From: Tilletia caries
Taxonomy: Eukaryota > Basidiomycota > Exobasidiomycetes > Tilletiales > Tilletiaceae
Reading direction: 5' to 3'
Length of the DNA: 64,000 nt
Assembly: GCA_032718865.1 (NCBI GenBank)
Contig: JALUTQ010000045.1
Coordinates: 62,001-126,000, forward strand
The notes under the pieces are model-generated. The model saw only the letters and a program-made list of their open reading frames with translations. It was not told where the DNA came from and did no database searches. The translations under genes were made by a program, and so were the position numbers. Of the stretch, positions 10,860 to 21,379 are shown in pieces (within the stretch, counting starts at the first letter, position 1; every line of letters begins with the position of its first letter).

Positions 10860-13330
10860 TGCCCGTGGGCAGACTTGTAAGGCTGCAAGGAAACTGTTCA
10901 AGAATGACATGAAGATGAGCGTATTGAGCCAATTTAGTTTCTTTCCACAAGACGGATACTGCTCGTCAGACGCGTACCCTGGGAAGGAATAGAGAACTAA
11001 AATTGTGATGATCAGAGCACAAGGGTGAGAAGACGCGCTCTCGATGGCCACTCACTTGAGGATGATCAAGGTTACAGTGAGGTGGCAGCGGAGAATACCT
11101 AGGCGCGTCGAGATGTTGAAAGAAAAAGATCGTCAGCTCGTAATCGATGAACGCGTCTCGCGTTCGGCGTTCATCACGAGCTCACCATTGTAAGGACCGA
11201 GAGCGGAGTTGAACTGGAAGCGATGATTGAGAGCATGTGACATCGTAAGCACGAGGATGAGACGCGTCGCGCATCCCTCTTTTCCCGCGTCTACGCGGTT
11301 AACGACCTACCTGAGAACGGCAACTGCGATTGACGTGGCATTTGCCCTTGTCGTCTTACGAGACAACGGTAAGGCAAGTGTATAGAAGGTCAGCAGCGCG
11401 TCAAGAAAAGGGCAGAGTGACAGCATGGGAAAGGGACTAACCGGAAGGTGATGATGCGCTCAGGGATCTGAACGATGTCGAGCGCCTTCTGGCACTCAGC
11501 TTCTTCTTGAGGAACGAGCCGAGCGTGCTGGTGAGCTCGGCAGCTCGCCGAGGGCCTGGCAGGAGGGACAGAAGGTAGAACGAGGGTCAGCAAAGGCACG
11601 AGATATGTGCCTTTGAGGTCGTCTGATTCGTTGAAGTGCGCTGCTCGTGCCTCGTAGAAGGAAGGGGTCGTGACTCGTGGAACACTGCCCGCGATGAAAT
11701 GTTTGTCCCAAATGACGATCAATGAGTCAGGTTAGACAACCCTGTCATTCGACCATGTCTACACTCACGACCTGACACCATGTTCGGTTGAATGCTACCC
11801 CACTTCTTCGCGCCATTCTGTACCATCGACCAGCGCGCACGTCCATACCACAGACACCCAACCCACCATGTAAGACTGACTGTCTTCTCCTCCGTGTCCG
11901 ACGCGCCCACCGCATCTGCCGTCCAAGCGATCGTCCCCCCTCCGGTTGGATTTTGAGACGAAAGGGTCGATAGACCAAGAAGAGACGACGTCGACAACGG
12001 GAAGCCGGAAAGCTCGCAGAGAAAGCGGAGGGAGATGTCTCGACCTCGACGCAACTACTGCCGAAAACCCTCAAACGATGGAGGGAGTCCTTGGGAGGGA
12101 GAGGGAAATAAGTCAAAAATGTCAGACCAGTGATTGCAGATGAGAGGCTGCTGTAGCCCGTGCACTGTGCAGGTGGGTGAGGACGGTGTGAGAGATACAT
12201 AGTACATACCTGATGATGAGATGAATCAACATGAGAGCGACGGTAACATGATGGGTTAAATGAGAACTACCGATAACTGTCGTCCTGTCGCACGCATCCA
12301 CTGCACTACACAACGTCTATATAAAGGACTCACCTCCCCCGTTTCTTTCTTCCCCCCTTGCCCAACCCCTTATACTCCTCGCGCTCTTTGGAGCCGCTGA
12401 GCGCCACGATACCCCTCGCGCTCTTAGCCGCTGAGCGTCACGACATCTCTCGCGCTCTTAGCTGCTGAGCGCGACGACACCCCTCGCGCTCTTTGGAGCC
12501 GCTGAGCGCCACGGCAGGGTTGGGCGGCCGCTTTGGGTTTGGGCGAGATGCGGATGGCCGCATAGTGGTCGACGAGCCGGTAGACGAGACTGACGATGAC
12601 GCTCGCCGGTAGGGACTAGGGTGGAGGAGGCTGTGGCTGAGATGAGGTCGTTGGATTGGGCAAGAGCGTAGCCGTTGGTGTTTCAGATCGATCACGATGC
12701 GAGGCAGATGACGAGCTGAGAGGCATGGAGAGCTGAAAATCCCGATCTTGGAGTGCGAAAGTGATGCCGAGCCAGAGTGTTGAGTGTAAGCATGCGCCGA
12801 CAGCTGCAGCTGTGCTGGGTCGGCCGCGAGTGGCGCCTTCGAAGGAGAGAAAAAGGTCGATAGACGAGACGACGTAGGTGAGAGCATATGTACTAGCGGG
12901 CCAAGAACGATTGGATGGATGCGGAGTTTCAATTCCCGAAGATATGCTCATATGTGTCTGATCGGTGTATGATAACTCACGAGCAATGGATAGGAAGAGG
13001 ATCTGCCAGAGCTCAGCTACTCCGAGTCCTGATTTGGGCATGTCGCATGAGTATGCCGATAAGTGTGGTAGATGCGCGCCTTGATGAGCAGCGAGGCTGG
13101 GAAAGAGACGCGCTGGGGTGTACGTGATAAAATAATCAGAGGACAAGGCCAGCTGGGTGTGTGTGAGAGGCAACGGACTCACACTCTCACAGAGAACGTG
13201 GGAGGGTGCTGTCTGCCGACAGACTGGATGGCGAAGGTGGAGACAGCCTCGAGCAACAAGAAGGCGGGCGGGATGAAGCGGGGGAGCGCGGACCAGGAGG
13301 GCGGGACGCGTTTTGCGGTTTGCCAGCCAG
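10860..13330 (-). other. Possible highly split or decayed membrane-protein gene
   Basis: On the minus strand a series of short open blocks is bounded by plausible donors and acceptors. Examples are a hydrophobic block FIPPAFLLLEAVSTFAIQS (about 13240), YALTYVVSSIDLFLSFEG (about 12870), ALDIVQIPERIITFR before a GTTAGT donor (about 11450), a 28-nt block FNSALGPYN (about 11195), and KKLNWLNTLIFMSFLNSF (about 10900). Several blocks are hydrophobic, suggesting a multi-pass membrane protein with very small exons. Frames between blocks are not consistently joinable by eye and no family is recognised. It may be a real gene, a pseudogene, or chance. Confidence 0.25.
12376..12516. repeat. Tandem repeat, about 35-bp unit, four copies
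   Basis: Four imperfect copies of a unit that begins CTCGCGCTCTT and contains GCYGCTGAGCG. Copies one and four carry a TTGGAG insertion relative to copies two and three. It lies in non-coding DNA. Confidence 0.8.
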
Positions 13331-13609
13331 AAGTAGGTCGACACCGTCCCTCCTCACTATTGGCGGAGTCAGCACCCACTCGAAGAGACTGGTGATGTCC
13401 TCCAGCGAGGTCGGCGCTGCTGGGGCGATACCGTCGGCAGTGCCGGTGCTGATGCTGCTGGATCTGGCGAAGAGCAGCTGGTGGCGAGGAGTAGGTCCAG
13501 CCGAGCGCCTTGATCTTCTGAGTCGGGCCGCATTCCGAACGTTTCGGACAGAAAGACGAGGTCAGTGTGACAACAGGAGGCACCAGGGGGGGGGAGAGGG
13601 AAAGAACTC

Positions 13610-13854
13610 ACTGGGAGTGTCTCAATGAGCCGTCCCGCAGGCGTGTTGGCCTGAGCTATGGATCTGAGGCACCCATAGCCGACGCAGCCGCCGTTCTGCG
13701 CTCGTGTGCCCGCCGAAGACGGCCCGGCATCTCCCACTTCCCCTTTACGATCTTCGCCTGCAACCGCAGCTTGAAACTGCCGACGAAGGGCAAGTGGCCG
13801 GAGAGGAGAGCGACAGGGCGTAAAGGATGTAGCCGAGACTCCACCGTGTATGAT
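13610..13854 (-). pseudogene. Protein-kinase-like relic
   Basis: Read on the minus strand, WSLGYILYAL appears in one frame and, one base shifted, LLSGHLPFVGSF continues with KIVKGKWEMP. Together these match the F-G helix region of Ser/Thr kinases (WSLG..LY.LLsGhlPF...I..G.y..P). A possible activation-loop remnant (KIVRFLHLGRPFG) sits upstream near 13960. The frame change and the absence of the N-lobe indicate a decayed fragment. No kinase subfamily is claimed. Confidence 0.4.
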
Positions 13855-14346
13855 CTGTGATGAGAAATCAGAGCGGTCACGATCAGTTTCTCCCTTCGGT
13901 CCTCACGCCTCAACGGGGACAGCCACGACACGTACCAAATGGACGGCCTAAGTGAAGGAACCTGACGATCTTGCCAGCTGCGCAGCTTTGGAGTGTGATT
14001 GGCCGTGCTGCGCATGACTGATGGCGTGATGACCGACGTTGGCAGAGCACAGTCCTCTTCCTGCGACTGCATCCTGCCCCGAGTTACGAGTAAGCTTCCT
14101 GCAAAGAGAAATATGTAGGATGGCTGAGGAACGTTAGAGAAAGTAACGCATGGAGTGTCAGTATGTGGGTCATAGGCGAAAAGGTGATGGTCAATGTTCA
14201 GCGCGTCAAAGAAGAGGTGATCTTCCAGATATTCGTGAGGGGAAAGAGAAAGGGGGAAAGGGATAAGAGAAAATGTGATTGTGACTCGGAGTGATCGTAA
14301 TAGAGGTCGGAGGCTGAGGAATCGGTGTCGAGTGTTGCTCGATGCC

Positions 14347-16254
14347 TCACTTTGATCGCGCTGCATTGGCGAGGGCCTCCTCTCCCTTCTCGTCCGCCTT
14401 GGTCATCGCCCTGTCATCGAAACTTCCGAAACGCTTTTTGTCATTCACCCACACGGCTTCGAGCTCCCTGCGTTGCAGATCGTGGAGTGCCGAGTGTGGA
14501 TGAATGAAGTTGACAGATAACATTGTCAGCTCTCGTTAAAATTCACACATAACACATGGCAGGTCCACAGCAGAAAGTAGGATTGTAGGAACACGCTCAA
14601 AGCTCAAACACTCACTTTTTGGCAGCATCAGGATCACGGTCCTGAAGCTGGCGGAACTCCTTCAGCGTCGCGTCTACGGTCTCCCAAAAGTCTCCCACTG
14701 GCTTTCCGTTCTTCTCACGAGGCGCATGCTGAGTCGCGACAAAGCGCTGAAACGAGAAAAGGATATATTCATCAGTTCAATGCAAATCATAACGCATCCA
14801 AAACTCAGACTTCAGAGTCAAGATGTAGGGACTAGGAACTGGAAAATACTTACAATGTAAAGGAGCCGCATCGCACGCTCCTTGGTGAAGGGGACCTTGT
14901 ACCCTTTGCAAATGGTGTCCCACAATTCATCTCCGCTCTGTACCTCCGTATCGTCGTCCACTCCCATCGATTTGTGCACCTTAGTACCAGCAGCAAGCAA
15001 AAAAACGAATCGTATCAGCAGACAACAAACCAATCGTCAGGGAAGCGGCGGTACTCGCGAGAGCAAAAACGTGCACCTTGTAAAATACTCACTCTTGTTG
15101 CGCACATGTCTCTCATGCGATTCAGGAGCTGTTTGACTTTTGGCTCGACGTGGCAATCGCACGTCTCCGGATCCTCCACCAGCTCTTTGAAATGCTGACC
15201 GACTTGATGAGGATTTGCCTTAAGGAATTTCTGCGGCGCGTGAGAGATGGGAAAGACGATCGAAACGCATCAGCTATCACTGGACACTGATCAATCATCG
15301 CAATGAACACGGCTTTATAAATCATTATTTCTCTATCGCGCTGTCCTCTTCATTAGAGCTTGGGGACGAGAGCCGGAGAAGAGGGAGTGGGTGTGGAGAG
15401 GAACGCTCACCATTGTGCGCGTAGCAATACTTGAGTCCGCGCTGTACTCTGTAATTTGACTGCTGAAGAACACGAAGGCTACAGCCTGGCCGAGCTTGTT
15501 CTATAAAGCATGAAGAAAATGCAAGGGTCAATTGGTCACCTGTCATCAGTTACAGTGACACCTGAGGGCTGAGTATAAACGCTACTGAGCCACTTTCAAC
15601 AGCTCACCAAGTCTCCCTTCGTCAGTATTCCCGTTCCTTTCTTGAGCTTCTCGACGTCATCCTTTAGCTGATCGATCTTTCGCATGACCTGCTCCAACAT
15701 TTGTCCGGATTGGGTCGAATTTTCCCAGGTAGAAAGGTCGCGGGCCCAGTCAAAAATGTCGGCAACTGTTGGTGGGTCATCACCATACTAAGAAAAATCC
15801 TGAAGTCAATGCAACTGTGAAAGAATGCCAATTCATCCTATACATCACTCACCGACATCTGCAGCTGATACCGATCCTCAAGTAGATCTCTTGCTTGAGG
15901 CCCGAGTCGGAAACGCTGAGCCCACTGCCTCAGTACTGGAGGAACGGCTGCTTGTTGCTCTGGACGCATTGCCTCGTCTGCTTGAGCTCGCTGTCGTTTG
16001 TTGCTCGGCTGATCGTCTTCATCCTCATCAGCGGATCCAAAATCCTCCTCCTCCTCCTCAGGCTCTGAACTCTGGCGCGCATCTGAGTTCTTCTGGCTTC
16101 GGTTTCGAGCAGCATCCAAAACATCCTCTGCAGTGGGAAGATGGACAGCATCTCGATCGTCGTCTTCGGCAGCAGAGAATGACTCGCCGAGCGATGTAAT
16201 CGATCGGACGGCTGCAACGACCGGCTTGCGTGACTTGGGCATATGGAATGGCAA
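14347..16254 (-). CDS. Unknown protein, intact seven-exon gene
   Basis: Seven exons can be joined, all in phase 0, with canonical introns and no frame breaks: 15853-16254, 15608-15787, and five smaller exons down to the TGA at 14347-14349. The product is about 385 aa. The N-terminus is acidic and Ser/Glu-rich with a basic stretch (NKRQRAQ) that could be a nuclear signal. The second exon has a predicted coiled coil (EQVMRKIDQLKDDVEKLKK). Later exons contain CDCHVEPKVKQLLNRMRDMC and a charged helical C-terminus. I recognise no family. It is divergently arranged, 216 bp apart, with the transposase-like gene at 16471, so it may be an accessory ORF of the same mobile unit. A clean exon structure beside a broken partner suggests it is or was under selection. 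Confidence 0.7.
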
Positions 16255-16470
16255 ATCTGTGATAAAAAATGGGTGTGATGGTGAGGGTGTGGTTGTGAGA
16301 GAGAAGAACCGAAGAGAGAAACGCTCGTCCTTTTTGCCACATCACATCACGCGACCACACTCCTCCGCCGCACTGACGCACGGGCACACATTACCCATTC
16401 CCCCACCCACACATTCCGCATTCCAGAGTCCACATCCACACAACGAAGTCATACAGCAGCAGCAATCGAC
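16255..16470. promoter_or_regulatory. Bidirectional promoter of the unknown gene and the transposase-like gene
   Basis: 216 bp separate the two start codons. The segment is rich in CACAC/CCCACC repeats near 16390-16450. Both genes must be initiated from here. Confidence 0.5.
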
Positions 16471-19400
16471 ATGCCTGCGTACCGCAAAACAGCAGGGGCG
16501 ATTCAGGCGCAGCTTGGTCCGGGTGAGTGGCTCTGCTCTTCACCTCATACTTGTCCGCTGTCTGTCAGTGTCACTGATCCCCTCTTCTCTTGACAGAGTT
16601 CCGTCTCTTGGACGGCACCCCGTCGCGGATCGTGTGTTTGGCCTGCGATGAAGATGGAAGACGACCTTTCGTGCCAAAGCACCTCGGTCAGCACGCGTCG
16701 AGTAGCCGTCATCAACGTAACAAGTCAACATGGGTAAGTCTCTCGCGCGTGTAGACTGTGTGTGCGTGGATCGTTCTGTGCTCATTCACGGTACCTTCTG
16801 CAGCAACATGATCAGGAGTTGGAGCAGGACAGGAGTGCGACGCCAGTGACCGATCCCTTCTTCGAGTCGGGAGAGGATCACCTGCTGATTGATAATCCAA
16901 ACGACCATGCAAAGGAGGACTTCTTTCGTCGCATGGACCTTGACGACGACATGGCGTCTTTGGTGGAGGAGGGACTGGCCATGCAGGAGGAAGATGAAGC
17001 GTTCACGCAGGAGATAAGCAAGGACAACGATCATCGGAGGCACAACGGAGGCAGCGACGATGCATTCCCCTTTCAGTCAAAGGAGGTGAGTCTCTGATGA
17101 TCAGCAGAGTCCAGATACTTGCTTTGCTAATCGATACAACTATACTGTCAGATTTTTCCTTGCCCTTTCCCTGAAGAACTCGCCTCAACACGTCCTGTCC
17201 GAGGCGTCGCTGGGCTTCGCCCTCGACTTTGCCAACGCGTTGGATGCGCGCGGAACTCCGTCTGCGTACGCCTGCTCTCAAGCCATGAAGCTCATCAGAT
17301 CGGACGTGTCCCCTCCCCTTTATCGTCACACAACTTCGGACAATAAGATCTTCTTCTCAAGCAGCGTGGAGGATAAGATCCGTAACGTGAGTTGTTGAAG
17401 TCTATTATATTCAGGCTCCACCCTTTGGCTCTCGCTGATCATTTCTAAACCTCAACGCTGTATTTTTCTCTGTGACTGTTGTGTCTGGCGATCTGGCCAC
17501 CTGCATTCTGCAGGACTTTGCCAATCCCATTACGCGCACGAAGATGATACTGCTGCCTGTTCGGGATCAATCAATGAGGGAGGTGTTTCACGGGAACGAG
17601 ATGGCGCATCAGACGGATACGCGCAAGACACCGCCCTGCTTTCGCCTCAGCAACGGTGAGACTGTCTTTACCGATGAGGTTGTACAGGTCACTGGTGGCC
17701 AGCTTCTGCGGCCTTATACATTCTTCATCAATGAAGAGGGCGACCCGAGATGTGAGGCATGGCAAGTGATTCGGCGCGGCGATCACTTTGAGGCATATAT
17801 TCAAGGCGTGTCTCCCGTCGAGTTCGATCCCGAGACGATCGAGACCTGGGAACGCTCAGTACTTCACGAAGTTGATGTCTGTGAGTCCTCCACTCCTTCA
17901 ATATCCCGAACACGTCACGATGCTTCTCTCTGATCACCATCCAGTCCTCTCCAGTTGATCAGCACGGGACAAATTTGCCTCGAATCAATCACCTCCGCCT
18001 GAAGGCCGGCAATCGCCTTGTCTATCAGGTTCCTGTTATCCTGTTCGAAGATGAGACGTCTGGTTCGACAACAAAGCGTTGGAATGAACACATCGGAATC
18101 TACATGTCCAACGCAGCATTACCCAGAGCCGAGATGGACAAGCGCATCAACGTCAAGCTGTTGTCCGTCAGCACCAAGGTCAGCGGACACGACCTGATGA
18201 GTGCTGCGGTTGACGAGTTGATGTGAGTTCCGTCGGAGCATGGGCCTTTCAACTCTCGAGTATGTTCACGTATCACTGACACGCTTGATATATACTCAAT
18301 GGCTCAACGCTCTCAGTGCACTACACAACGATCCCTTCCCGGTCCATGATTGTTTCTTAAACGAAGAAGCACTCGTCAGACCGATTTTGATCTTTTGCGT
18401 GGCCGACAACCCGATGGCGGCTATGCTTTCAGCATCCATCGGGATGTCCGGTCTTCATGCGTGCCGATGCTGTCGAGCGGGAGGGACGAGGAGACAGATG
18501 AAAGAGGTGCTAGGGTTTGCCAACTTCTTAAAGGTGAGCTCTATCGTCAGGAGCATCGGCTATGGCATGGGAGACGGTGACGGACACTTTGACTGTCAAC
18601 CTGAGCGTGACCAGATATTGATTGATCTACTTCCATGTATGCATTTCAGCTCGGAACGAAGAAGAACAGCGTCGATGTCATCAAGGAGAATCGTAAACAA
18701 ATCAACTTGGCTGCCAAAGGCGTGGCATCGACGCTGTCCAATCGACAACGCGATACTGGAATCAAGGACGGGGTGACTGCTGTGCTGTGTGATGAATTGC
18801 TTGCACTATCCAAATCGAAACCAGACCGACACCATGACGAAGCTGTGAAGGCACGACGAAAGGAGATGCTTGAGGGAAAATGGCACTCTCCGCTGTTGCG
18901 GCTGTACGGTACGTATCTTACGGGTCTCATGTGTCTTTCCTTGAGTTCACCTCTCCGATTTCTGAATCTCGCTAACGTCAATCTCTGCTCTCTATAAAGA
19001 CGAGACGGGATTCGACGTCTGTGCCGCTACGCCAGTGGACCTGCTCCACACCTTTCTGCTCGGCGTCGCAAAGTACTTGTGGATTCACACAGTATCGAGC
19101 ATCGGTGGGACAAAGTTTAGCTCCACCCAGCGAGACGCTGTTGCCCGGCTTCAGGCTGTGTCTCTCTCGGGTGTGGTCAATGCAAAGTGCCTACCGGGAA
19201 AATGGCTGATTGACAATGCAGGCGGTCTCATCGGCAAGGACCTCAAGAAGATCGTACAAGTTGCGGCAGTTGCATTCTACCCGTTGATGAAAGCGGAGAC
19301 AATGTCCCTGGAACTGTGGATGGCATGGAGTGCTCTGGGTGTTTTTGGGACGTCTTCTCTTTGTTGAAGAGATTTCATGGGAAGAGATGGGTCAATACAA

Positions 19401-20576
19401 AGTGAGTAGCAGGCGACAATTCACCTGCAATGTATATTGATAAGGCTCTTTGCTTTCTCCCCTCCTTCCAGGAAGATGTCGAGGCCGCCCTCATGATCTT
19501 CTATGCCGCCGCAGCGGCAGTTTTCCCTTCCAAACTCACAGGCAAACCAAAGTTTCATATTCTACTTCACATAGTCGACAACATTGAAGCGTATGGACCG
19601 GCCAAGGGATTTACATCGGAACGATATGAATCCTTTAACTCTGCGGTCCGGGATGCGTCCATCAAGAGCAATCGCTCTGCTCCCTCGAAAGACATTCTGC
19701 AGCGCATGATGGATCAAGAAGCCATTCAGCACCTGGCGGCTGGAGGTAGCTGGGTCAAAGACGGCATCGTTCACAGGCCGGATTCCAATCTGCTTTCACT
19801 AATGCCTTCCAGTCTGCAAAAACTTTACGGCCTTTCTACGGAGGAGGACGAGGCGGTCTCTTCGGTGAAGAGGATCATCACATCAGCAGGGGATCGAGTG
19901 AGGGTTGGCGAGTTCTCCACCTTCTGGTTTGATCACAGAACTGGTGACGGGAGGATCGTCCGTGTGGATCGAATTTTTACAGTGAGCACTCAGCTCCAGG
20001 TAGAAGTGATGGTCATGCACTGGGGCGAAGATCTGGGACTGCAGCCAAGCATTCTTCAAGAGGATAGACAAGAGATCGTAGGCATTGAGGTAAATGAGCC
20101 ATGCTTGCTATCATTTCCCTATCTCGCCTTTGTATTCTTATTCTCACAAAATTCTTTTCATCATATCTTTCCAGGGATTTGAACGACTCGTCAATGTCAT
20201 GCACGACTGCCATCACCATGGATGCAAGGTGGTCGGCGACGCCAATCAAGTCCGCATGGAGCGAGAGGAGACGACCTTCACGGATGCAGGCGTCATCCAC
20301 AGCGAGGAAGGCCGACAACAATACCTACTGAATCATTGCCTTTTTCGCTCGGCTCTCGAGCTCTCATTGTGTTATCCAGCACTTCCAGACGCCCCCACAG
20401 AACAAGAGATCGCAGAACTAGCTATTGAAATCATGGACGAGCAAGACGACATAGGGCAGAATGATGCGCGAGCCGAACGACATGAAAACCAGGACGAAGA
20501 CGATGACTTTTGGACCGAATCTGGCAGCGACGACGAGGAGGCCCCTAATAACAGACCGGAAGCGCTGGACCTTTGA
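16471..20576 (+). pseudogene. Transposase-like gene of a basidiomycete repeat family, one frameshift
   Basis: About ten exons encode a long protein. Exon 1 begins MPAYRKTAGAIQ; exon 2 carries a C2H2-like finger (CLAC...HLGQH). Central exons contain DNPMAAMLSASIGMSGLHACRCC, then PVDLLHTFLLGVAKYLW, and PKFHILLHIVDNI, YGPAKGFTSERYESFNS with SNRSAPSKDI. These blocks recall multicopy basidiomycete proteins linked to Plavaka/KDZ-type DNA transposons; the exact superfamily is uncertain. Splice phases join well, including an AAG acceptor after a pyrimidine tract near 17175. The exception is GGG at 19337-19339: only with one G fewer does WSAL continue into LGRLLFVEEISWEEMGQYK. The C-terminal tail is acidic. 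The gene is probably inactivated, unless that base is a sequencing error. Confidence 0.6.
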
Positions 20577-21085
20577 ATCTGAATCTCCTTTAATGAAATT
20601 GTGCGCAGCTGTTTGGATGCTGGAAGATTCATGCGTGTGACCGTGTGTATCATAAGTGGAACTGGAAGTGATCATCGCTGGGTCTCGTGGGAGTCAGGAG
20701 ATCGTAGGAGGTAGTGTGAGGGTCTCCTCGGAGCTCGCAGACTATGAGAGCATGGGTGAGGCCCGACGATGATCCTCAGCAGTCCTCGGCGGTGGCGTAG
20801 GATATCGCCACCACGATAGTCCAACGACATACATGAACCTCTAGCAGTGTAGGCTCCATTGAATGACACCAGGAAGAGCCTAACAAGGCAAACACTGCAA
20901 GCCACACCGTGTCGCGAGATTTCAGAAGCCACCGCGCTGCCGCGACACCACGTGGCTTCACTCAACTCCCAGCCAGCTGAAATCGCCATATCCAGCTCCT
21001 CGCCCTCCGCCAGAATGCTTGCGGCTAGATCAAACATCAGATCGCTTTGGAAGAGAAAGAGCTGTGATGAAAGAGATTGTGCTGA
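20577..21085. other. Spacer between the transposase-like gene and the LTR element
   Basis: No gene is supported. The LTR retrotransposon begins at 21086; the five bases before it are GCTGA. A target duplication cannot be tested because the far LTR is truncated. Confidence 0.5.
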
Positions 21086-21379
21086 TGTAATAGCAGTTGC
21101 TATTAGGCAAGTGAAAGCGAGTTGAATAATGGGAGAAGCTATCTACAAGAGAGTGGCGAGCAGGAAGATGATGAGGACAAGAGAGGGAAAGCACTCGGCC
21201 GAGAGAGGAAAGGCGAGAAGAAGAAAGGGAAAGGAGATAAGAGAGAGAAACGGAGATAAGATAGTAAAGCCACATGGTTTGCCACGTGGATTTACTATCT
21301 ATGGAAGCGAGCAGCATTGAGAGAAGAGAAATGAGAGAGGAGAAAAGAGAGCGAGAGAGGATGAGACCACCGTCTATCA
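21086..21379 (-). repeat. 3' LTR, complete (294 bp)
   Basis: On the minus strand it runs TGATAGACGG...TGCTATTACA, i.e. TG..CA ends. Its terminal 20 bases contain an 8-bp inverted repeat (TAATAGCA/TGCTATTA) around two bases. The first three bases of the LTR (TGA) serve as the pol stop codon. The plus-strand portion 21086-21230 is identical to 27583-27727. Confidence 0.9.
21259..21300. repeat. Imperfect hairpin in LTR U3 with a CACGTG core
   Basis: Two 19-bp arms (21259-21277 and 21282-21300) separated by four bases match at 17 of 19 positions. The right arm contains CCACGTGG, the palindromic E-box bound by bHLH factors. It lies in the U3 half that is absent from the 5' LTR. Confidence 0.75.

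Noticed and set aside
17090..17180. A second frameshift between exons 3 and 4 of the transposase-like gene
   Set aside because: Using the CTGAAG acceptor after the pyrimidine tract near 17175 restores phase 0, so no break is needed.
19339..19369. 31-nt intron (GTGTTT..AAG) that would restore the frame in the transposase-like gene
   Set aside because: Too short for splicing compared with all other introns here; a one-base frameshift explains the homology better.
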